Shown here: piece by piece, positions 6,023 to 9,757 of the stretch
Numbering within the stretch: the stretch's first letter is position 1
Layout of the letters: every line of letters starts with the position of its first letter
NCBI GenBank assembly: GCA_019323555.1
Contig: JAHWHC010000024.1
Coordinates: forward strand, 1-9,757
Direction: 5' to 3'
Length of the DNA stretch: 9,757 nt
Origin: Candidatus Woesearchaeota archaeon
GTDB lineage: Archaea; Nanobdellota; Nanobdellia; Woesearchaeales; ARS49
Notes under the pieces: model-generated
What the model saw: the letters and a program-made list of their open reading frames with translations, nothing else
Told to the model about the DNA's origin: nothing
The model's database searches: none
Position numbers and translations under genes: made by a program

Positions 6023-7243
6023 TTAAGAAGGGTCAACAACCCTTCCTAAAAACAATATATTTCCACTGTCTCTCTCCTGGATCAAGAAGATGAACGGATG
6101 GTCTGCGCGAAAAGTCTTTGTCATAGGCATTGCAGCCATCATCATGCCCACGCCAGTCGCAGCAGCTGCCTCTGTGCCTTCTTCATTCACCTCAACAAAA
6201 GCCTGGTGAACAACAATGCCTATAAAGAGCTCTTTCTTGCCGTTCATTCCAGAGAAATCAGCATCTTCTGAAAAGGCTAAAGGCATGCCCAGGGCTTTCA
6301 AATTATCATTCAGGATATACTTTGTCTCAAAAGTGAACTTTGGCATGTAGACGTCCATTGATGTCTCCCTTAAGTTCTTGTTCCACTCAGATAACTTATC
6401 TGCGGTGATTGTGCTTTCAAGACTTTTCAAATCAGCATCCTTAGGAAGCAGGACCAACATAGACAGTTCTTCCCCTTCATAAGGCATCTCTAAAACCTGT
6501 AGTTTATCGTCTTCAAAATAATTGAAATCTTCTTCATTCAAGCTCATCATAGGAACCTGAATTGTCTTGTCTGGGCTTATTCTGAAATCTGCATCATGAG
6601 TTGCGCTCTTATCAAACTGATTTGCCCAGGTGCCCTTGAAATAAATCGCATTAGTCAAGACCAGTCTTGTCAAAGGAGTGAGTGAGTTAGGCGGAAAAAG
6701 ATCTTTTATCTTATTATTTGTGTAATCCTCGACCCAGGTATTGATTGTTTTTCTTGCCTGCTCTGTATTGCCTGCAAAATCAACATTAGTTGCCTTGCCA
6801 GCATAATACTGCTCAACAGTATTCAAGAACTCAGGCAAAAAGTTGTAGCTTTCCTGCGCCCACAGAGCATTTGCAGTATATAATTGATAATTCTTATCTT
6901 TCTTATTGATATCATTGAATAATCTTGCAAAAGAAGAATGCCTTACTTCTGCATCAGGAAGATGCATTACAGTCTTCATCTCATCAGCGGTCTGGCCTCT
7001 TGCACCTTCATAAGTCATAGATAATGCACTAGCCAAGCTCCAAGGAGAAATAAATACATTGCCAGGCTCCTGGCTTACCTTAGAATAAATATCCAAGCCA
7101 AACTGATTGTTTGCCTTTACAAGCTCAGCAACACCTTCTGGAGTTGCCCCTGTATCGTCTGTTGTCGGAATCTCAATATCAGGCGCGCATCCAAGCAAAA
7201 GCATGCTTAAGATGAGCAATGGAACAATGATTTTGTGTTTCAT
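6023..7243 (-). CDS. Serpin, lipoprotein form (surface-anchored serine or cysteine protease inhibitor)
   Basis: A full-length serpin of 406 residues. These suicide inhibitors trap proteases by inserting a cleaved reactive loop into a beta sheet. An N-terminal hydrophobic segment ends in a lipobox LLLGC (Cys19), followed by a linker of about 25 residues. This predicts a lipid-anchored protein outside the cell. Serpin marks include NVFISPWSLASALSM, TNAIYFKGTWANQF, FRADHPFIFLI and NILFLGRVVDP. The loop hinge EEGTEAAAAT (from 354) has small residues at P12-P9, so the protein should be inhibitory. Counting from P17, P1-P1' falls at Ala370-Ala371, flanked by Met residues, which suggests elastase- or subtilisin-like targets. 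ATG 7243 is preferred over an in-frame TTG at 7252, because a TATA box lies about 27 bases upstream and there is no Shine-Dalgarno site, as for a leaderless mRNA. Confidence 0.95.
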   Translation of the reverse strand: MKHKIIVPLLILSMLLLGCAPDIEIPTTDDTGATPEGVAELVKANNQFGLDIYSKVSQEPGNVFISPWSLASALSMTYEGARGQTADEMKTVMHLPDAEVRHSSFARLFNDINKKDKNYQLYTANALWAQESYNFLPEFLNTVEQYYAGKATNVDFAGNTEQARKTINTWVEDYTNNKIKDLFPPNSLTPLTRLVLTNAIYFKGTWANQFDKSATHDADFRISPDKTIQVPMMSLNEEDFNYFEDDKLQVLEMPYEGEELSMLVLLPKDADLKSLESTITADKLSEWNKNLRETSMDVYMPKFTFETKYILNDNLKALGMPLAFSEDADFSGMNGKKELFIGIVVHQAFVEVNEEGTEAAAATGVGMMMAAMPMTKTFRADHPFIFLIQERDSGNILFLGRVVDPS

Positions 7244-7263
7244 AAAAGGCAAGAAAGAGCCTA

Positions 7264-7275
7264 GTTAATAAATAC
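7264..7275 (-). promoter_or_regulatory. TATA box of the serpin gene, probably leaderless
   Basis: GTATTTATTAAC on the minus strand is centred about 27 bases before ATG 7243. No ribosome site lies between them, so transcription and translation probably start at the same place. Confidence 0.55.
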
Positions 7276-7282
7276 GTATCGG

Positions 7283-7303
7283 TTAGGTAAGGCCCAGACC
7301 TAA
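7283..7303. repeat. Inverted repeat between divergent promoters, possible operator
   Basis: TTAGGT (7283-7288) and ACCTAA (7298-7303) are perfect 6-base inverted arms around a 9-base spacer. They end two bases before the permease-operon TATA box and lie about 8 bases from the serpin TATA box. The position suits a regulator binding site, but chance is not excluded. Confidence 0.35.
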
Positions 7304-7305
7304 AG

Positions 7306-7314
7306 ATTTATATT
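7306..7314 (+). promoter_or_regulatory. TATA box of the Cys-rich peptide/permease operon
   Basis: ATTTATATT, preceded by a purine-rich BRE-like CTAAAG, predicts a start near 7335 and a leader of about 37 bases before ATG 7372. Confidence 0.55.
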
Positions 7315-7371
7315 CTGTTATGTTCAAACTTACTAAATCCAGTATAACAACAAAACATAAAGAGGCAGAAC

Positions 7372-7470
7372 ATGAGTAAAAAGAAAGGATTTTTCAGTAA
7401 ATTACTTGATACACTTGACAAAAAACTTGAAAAGAAAAGCAAGAAATGCAGCTGCAAAAACTGTGAGTAA
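7372..7470 (+). CDS. 32-residue basic peptide with C-terminal CxCxxC, leader gene of the permease operon
   Basis: The open frame of 33 codons encodes a Lys-rich, probably helical peptide. It starts MSKKKGFFSKLLDTLDKK and ends KKCSCKNCE, with Cys26, Cys28 and Cys31. The clustered thiols could bind a soft metal or arsenite. The amphipathic Phe/Leu helix could lie against the membrane. GAGG at 7362-7365 lies six bases before the ATG. The stop is two bases before the permease ATG, so translation of the two is probably coupled. It could be a metal-sensing or metal-delivering partner of the permease, or a leader peptide whose translation controls it. No homologue comes to mind. Gene reality rests on frame, ribosome site, coupling and the Cys cluster. 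Confidence 0.65.
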   Translation: MSKKKGFFSKLLDTLDKKLEKKSKKCSCKNCE

Positions 7471-7472
7471 AA

Positions 7473-8432
7473 ATGCTCCAATCACTTGTGGACTGGCTGC
7501 TTTATACCGCAGCAGGATTACATCCACACACAAAATTGGCAGAATCGCTTAATTTTTTTATTTATGACTCTATAAAAATAATGCTTCTACTTTTTATAAT
7601 GATTGCAGCAATAGGGTTTTTAAGAACATATCTTCCGCAAAAAAAGGTAAAAAAATGGATCGGCAGCAGACAAGGCATTTTTGGAAATATCCTTGCAGCC
7701 TTATTTGGTGCAATAACGCCTTTTTGTTCTTGTTCATCTATCCCCATATTTCTAAGCTTTCTAGAAGCAGGCATTCCGCTAGGAGCCACATTCTCTTTCC
7801 TTATAACATCACCCATAGTAAATGAATATTTGGTAGTTATTATGCTGGGGTTTTTTGGATGGAAAATAACAGCGGCGTATGTTGCCAGCGGCGTATTCAT
7901 TGGAATAATTGCGGGGTTAATACTAGGAAAGATGGGACTTGAAAAACACTTGGCAAAAGACCTTGTCACGTTACCTTCTAAACTCGAAGAAAAGAAACAC
8001 CGCCGAATTAGAGACAGAATAAATTTCGGGTTGCATGAAGCAACTTCAATTGTACGAAAATTGTGGATCTGGATTCTTATTGGCGTAGGTGTCGGAGCGG
8101 TAATACACAATTATGTTCCAACGGAGTTTATCCAGGCTGTTGTTAGTAAAGGGGGTGTTTTATCAGTTCCCTTTGCAGTGATTGCAGGAGTGCCCATGTA
8201 CGGCAGCTGTGCGGCAATTGTTCCAATAGCCGTGGTGTTGTTTCAAAAAGGTTTGCCGATAGGAACTGCTCTTGCTTTCATGATGGCAACAGCAGCATTA
8301 AGCCTTCCAGAAGCAGTGATATTAAGAAGAGCCATGAACTTAAAATTGATATTAATATTCTTTGGCGTGGTTACACTCGCAATAATTCTCACAGGCTATT
8401 TGTATAATGTACTGCAGGCAATCTTGATATAA
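7473..8432 (+). CDS. PF03773 (ArsP_1-type) membrane permease, predicted metal or metalloid exporter
   Basis: A 319-residue membrane protein with about eight helices. The family signature TPFCSCSS (82-89) lies in the first half. TSPIVNE (112-118), GVPMYGSCAAIVP (239-251) and a TAALSLPEAVILRR segment (273-286) follow. A basic cytoplasmic loop (about 156-185) separates the two halves. Characterised relatives include ArsP, which exports trivalent organoarsenicals, and a group linked to Cu/Zn efflux. In both, membrane Cys residues are thought to handle the substrate. Which substrate this one carries cannot be read from the sequence. The upstream CxCxxC peptide supports a thiophilic ion. It starts two bases after that peptide gene and has no obvious ribosome site of its own beyond the end of the peptide gene, consistent with coupling. 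I see no plus-strand U-tract directly after the stop. Confidence 0.9.
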   Translation: MLQSLVDWLLYTAAGLHPHTKLAESLNFFIYDSIKIMLLLFIMIAAIGFLRTYLPQKKVKKWIGSRQGIFGNILAALFGAITPFCSCSSIPIFLSFLEAGIPLGATFSFLITSPIVNEYLVVIMLGFFGWKITAAYVASGVFIGIIAGLILGKMGLEKHLAKDLVTLPSKLEEKKHRRIRDRINFGLHEATSIVRKLWIWILIGVGVGAVIHNYVPTEFIQAVVSKGGVLSVPFAVIAGVPMYGSCAAIVPIAVVLFQKGLPIGTALAFMMATAALSLPEAVILRRAMNLKLILIFFGVVTLAIILTGYLYNVLQAILI

Positions 8433-8452
8433 TACAGAAGAATGAACTTATT

Positions 8453-8481
8453 AAAAAAATAGTAAATAAAAGAAAAAAAAA
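8453..8481 (-). terminator. Oligo-U terminator of the zinc-ribbon gene
   Basis: On the minus strand a T9 run (8481-8473), a TTTT and a T7 run (8459-8453) lie 31-60 bases after the stop at 8512. This is typical of archaeal termination. The 79-base convergent gap also holds a 10-base palindrome TTCTATAGAA (8502-8511) of unknown meaning. Confidence 0.55.
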
Positions 8482-8511
8482 TTTAGAATCCAAACTCTGT
8501 TTTCTATAGAA

Positions 8512-8715
8512 TCAGTACCTGTCTCTTCTAGGTTTTTGAGGTCTTTTATTCCTATAGCATTCTTGGCAATAAACAGGCCTGTCGCCTTTTGGTTCAAACG
8601 GAACCTTGCATTTCTTGCCGCACTCAGCACATGTTGCTTCGTGTTCTTCTCGAGGGCCGCGGTCTCCACGGAACCCGCCTTCACGTCTTCCGCGAAAGCC
8701 TCCATCTTCTCTCAT
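8512..8715 (-). CDS. RGG-rich CxxC-x17-CxxC zinc-ribbon protein
   Basis: The 67-residue protein joins an Arg/Gly-rich N-terminus (GGFRGRREGGFRGDRG, 5-20) to a zinc-ribbon core with Cys29-x2-Cys32 and Cys50-x2-Cys53 exactly 17 residues apart. Marks around it are KVPFEPKGDRPVYCQECY. This matches the small CxxC-x17-CxxC family (TIGR04272 by memory), common in archaea and candidate-phyla bacteria and without settled function. RGG-type tails often bind RNA, and the ribbon could too. A basic tail (KRPQKPRRDRY) adds to that. It is head to head with the DEAD-box RNA helicase, which supports an RNA role. The start is set by a strong GGAGGAG five bases before ATG 8715. Confidence 0.88.
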   Translation of the reverse strand: MREDGGFRGRREGGFRGDRGPREEHEATCAECGKKCKVPFEPKGDRPVYCQECYRNKRPQKPRRDRY

Positions 8716-8720
8716 TGTTT

Positions 8721-8727
8721 CTCCTCC
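8721..8727 (-). promoter_or_regulatory. Strong Shine-Dalgarno site of the zinc-ribbon gene
   Basis: GGAGGAG on the minus strand lies five bases before ATG 8715. It is among the strongest ribosome sites in the window and suggests high expression. Confidence 0.75.
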
Positions 8728-8794
8728 ATATTAATAACACAAAAGAAAACATTTTAGTCATCTTTTTGTTATTTTGCCTGAAATAGCGAACAAG

Positions 8795-8806
8795 GGTTTA
8801 TAAACC
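8795..8806. promoter_or_regulatory. Perfectly palindromic TATA element, possible bidirectional promoter
   Basis: GGTTTATAAACC is a 12-base perfect palindrome with a consensus TTTATAAA core. On the minus strand it would start transcription near 8775 and give the zinc-ribbon gene a leader of about 60 bases. On the plus strand it would start near 8826, upstream of a second TATA box. Flanks are BRE-like on neither side with certainty, so direction is open. Confidence 0.5.
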
Positions 8807-8844
8807 TTAGCTTTTCCAGCTTAATCACCCCAAAGTGGTCATAA

Positions 8845-8861
8845 CCGAAAGCTTTATAAAG
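8845..8861 (+). promoter_or_regulatory. BRE + TATA promoter of the DEAD-box helicase
   Basis: CCGAAAG followed by TTTATAAA is close to the archaeal BRE/TATA consensus. The core CTTTATAAAG is itself a perfect palindrome. The start should be near 8882-8885. Confidence 0.7.
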
Positions 8862-8881
8862 GGGTAAATATTAATAGTCTT

Positions 8882-8976
8882 CATAGAGCATTACTATTGA
8901 CGAGAGAGCACTTGCTCATTACATGAACATTTCGCTTTTTCTGAGGAGTGCTAAATATTTAACGAGGTATGAAATA
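8882..8976 (+). other. Long 5' leader of the helicase mRNA with alternative hairpins
   Basis: The leader is about 90 bases, against near zero to about 40 predicted for most other genes here. GAGCA (8906-8910) can pair with TGCTC (8913-8917). AGCACT (8907-8912) can instead pair with AGTGCT (8947-8952), just upstream of the GAGGT ribosome site (8964-8968). The two pairings exclude each other. An in-frame ATG at 8923 has no ribosome site. A two-codon AUG-AAA-UAA at 8969 overlaps the region between GAGGT and the true start. Confidence 0.45.
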
Positions 8977-9757
8977 ATGAATACATTTGAAAATTTTGGC
9001 CTAAGTCAGCCACTATTAATGACTATAAAGAAATTAAGGTTTACAAAACCAACCCAAATCCAGGAGCAATCTATCCCAGACATAGTGAAGGGAAAAGATG
9101 TTGTTGGAGAATCAGCAACTGGTTCTGGAAAGACACTTGCTTTTGGGTGCGGAATAATAGAGCAGGTAGAGCCTGGAAAAGGCCTACAGGCACTTGTCCT
9201 AGCACCTACAAGAGAGCTTGCAGAACAGGTAAAAGGCTCACTAACTGAGCTTTCAAAGCACAAAAAGCTGAAAATCATCAGTATCTACGGCGGAGTCTCT
9301 ATCAATCCACAGATTGACGCCCTGCCAAGAGCAGATGTGGTTGTAGCTACACCAGGAAGATTCTTAGACCATCTACAGAGAAGAACAGTAGATACATCTA
9401 GAATCAAGATACTTGTCCTAGACGAAGCAGACCGTATGCTTGACATGGGATTTATCGACGATGTAGAACAGATAATCAAGGTTTGCCCAAAAAAGAGGCA
9501 GACGTTATTTTTCTCTGCAACAATATCGCCAAGAATTAAGGAACTGGCCAAAAGGTACATGGCAACACCAAAAAATGTATCTGCCAAAAAACACGTTGAC
9601 CCTGCAAAACTAAAGCAGGTATACTACAACATCCTTAAGAACAAGAAATTGTCACTGCTTGCACACTTACTGCAGCATGAGAATTCAGGACTGGTGATGG
9701 TCTTCTGCAATTCAAGAAAGACCACAGACTTTGTTGTCAAGAATCTACGGGCGAACA
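8977..9757 (+). CDS. DEAD-box ATP-dependent RNA helicase (3' end beyond window)
   Basis: The first 260 residues of a DEAD-box helicase, an enzyme that unwinds short RNA duplexes using ATP. The motifs come in order: Q motif FTKPTQIQ, motif I ATGSGKT, Ia PTREL, GG, Ib TPGR, motif II DEAD and motif III SAT. The second RecA domain begins with LVMVFCNSRK (motif IV) and is cut by the window edge. There is almost no N-terminal extension before the helicase core. ATG 8977 is chosen because GAGGT lies eight bases upstream and the Q-motif spacing is normal. An in-frame ATG at 8923 would add 18 residues but lacks a ribosome site. In archaea such helicases are linked to cold response, ribosome assembly and RNA turnover. 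The long leader and the neighbouring RGG zinc-ribbon gene fit that. Confidence 0.95.
   Translation, partial: MNTFENFGLSQPLLMTIKKLRFTKPTQIQEQSIPDIVKGKDVVGESATGSGKTLAFGCGIIEQVEPGKGLQALVLAPTRELAEQVKGSLTELSKHKKLKIISIYGGVSINPQIDALPRADVVVATPGRFLDHLQRRTVDTSRIKILVLDEADRMLDMGFIDDVEQIIKVCPKKRQTLFFSATISPRIKELAKRYMATPKNVSAKKHVDPAKLKQVYYNILKNKKLSLLAHLLQHENSGLVMVFCNSRKTTDFVVKNLRAN

Noticed and set aside
7244..7252. TTG start of the serpin
   Set aside because: ATG 7243 begins the lipoprotein signal and has the right TATA distance.
7562..8110. Minus-strand open frame of 182 codons opposite the permease gene
   Set aside because: Shadow of a well-identified PF03773 permease; no family signature of its own.
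8923..8976. In-frame ATG at 8923 as the helicase start
   Set aside because: It has no ribosome site, and helicases of this type begin close to the Q motif as from ATG 8977.
8969..8977. AUG-AAA-UAA as a real upstream gene
   Set aside because: It follows GAGGT with no spacing, and two codons cannot encode a product; at most it affects initiation at 8977.
1..9757. CRISPR array, tRNA or rRNA gene, insertion sequence
   Set aside because: No regularly spaced repeats, no cloverleaf-like segment, and no transposase or terminal inverted repeats were seen by eye.

Overview
The window looks like a piece of an archaeal chromosome, most plausibly from an uncultivated DPANN-type lineage (Woesearchaeota-like). 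The archaeal call is well supported by what can be read directly. BRE/TATA promoters sit about 25-30 bases before transcript starts, two genes (starts at 5582 and 7243) look leaderless, Shine-Dalgarno sites are of the GGTGA/GGAGGT type, and transcripts end in oligo-U tracts. The lineage call is an inference from gene content and is weaker.

Region 1 (1-3840, minus strand) is a three-gene operon. It runs from an uncharacterised coiled-coil protein (2588-3826), through a MoxR-type AAA+ ATPase with an unusual cysteine cluster in its lid (966-2549), to a HExxH metallopeptidase-like protein that leaves the window at position 1. The last two genes overlap by ATGA and are probably translationally coupled. 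The layout recalls MoxR-VWA pairs (RavA-ViaA, CbbQ-CbbO) with an extra coiled-coil partner. It is the best candidate here for an undescribed system.

Region 2 (3841-5582) opens with a divergent promoter region and an unrecognised 165-residue soluble protein on the plus strand. That gene converges stop-on-stop with a two-gene minus-strand operon made of a five-helix membrane protein and a secreted, membrane-anchored beta-rich protein of a conserved uncharacterised family.

Region 3 (5607-7275, minus) holds an orphan 110-residue protein and a full-length serpin made as a lipoprotein, so probably a surface-anchored protease inhibitor.

Region 4 (7283-8432, plus) has a promoter next to an inverted repeat. 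It drives a 32-residue cysteine-rich peptide followed two bases later by a PF03773 (ArsP_1-type) permease, which looks like a small metal or metalloid handling operon.

Region 5 (8453-9757) is a head-to-head pair. An RGG-rich CxxC-x17-CxxC zinc-ribbon protein is on the minus strand and a DEAD-box RNA helicase on the plus strand runs off the right end. Between them lie two palindromic TATA boxes and a helicase leader of about 90 bases that could fold in alternative ways. Both products suggest RNA handling.

No tRNA, rRNA, CRISPR array, insertion sequence or replication origin was seen. No gene-free gap exceeds 300 bases; the longest, 8716-8976, is filled by promoters and leaders.
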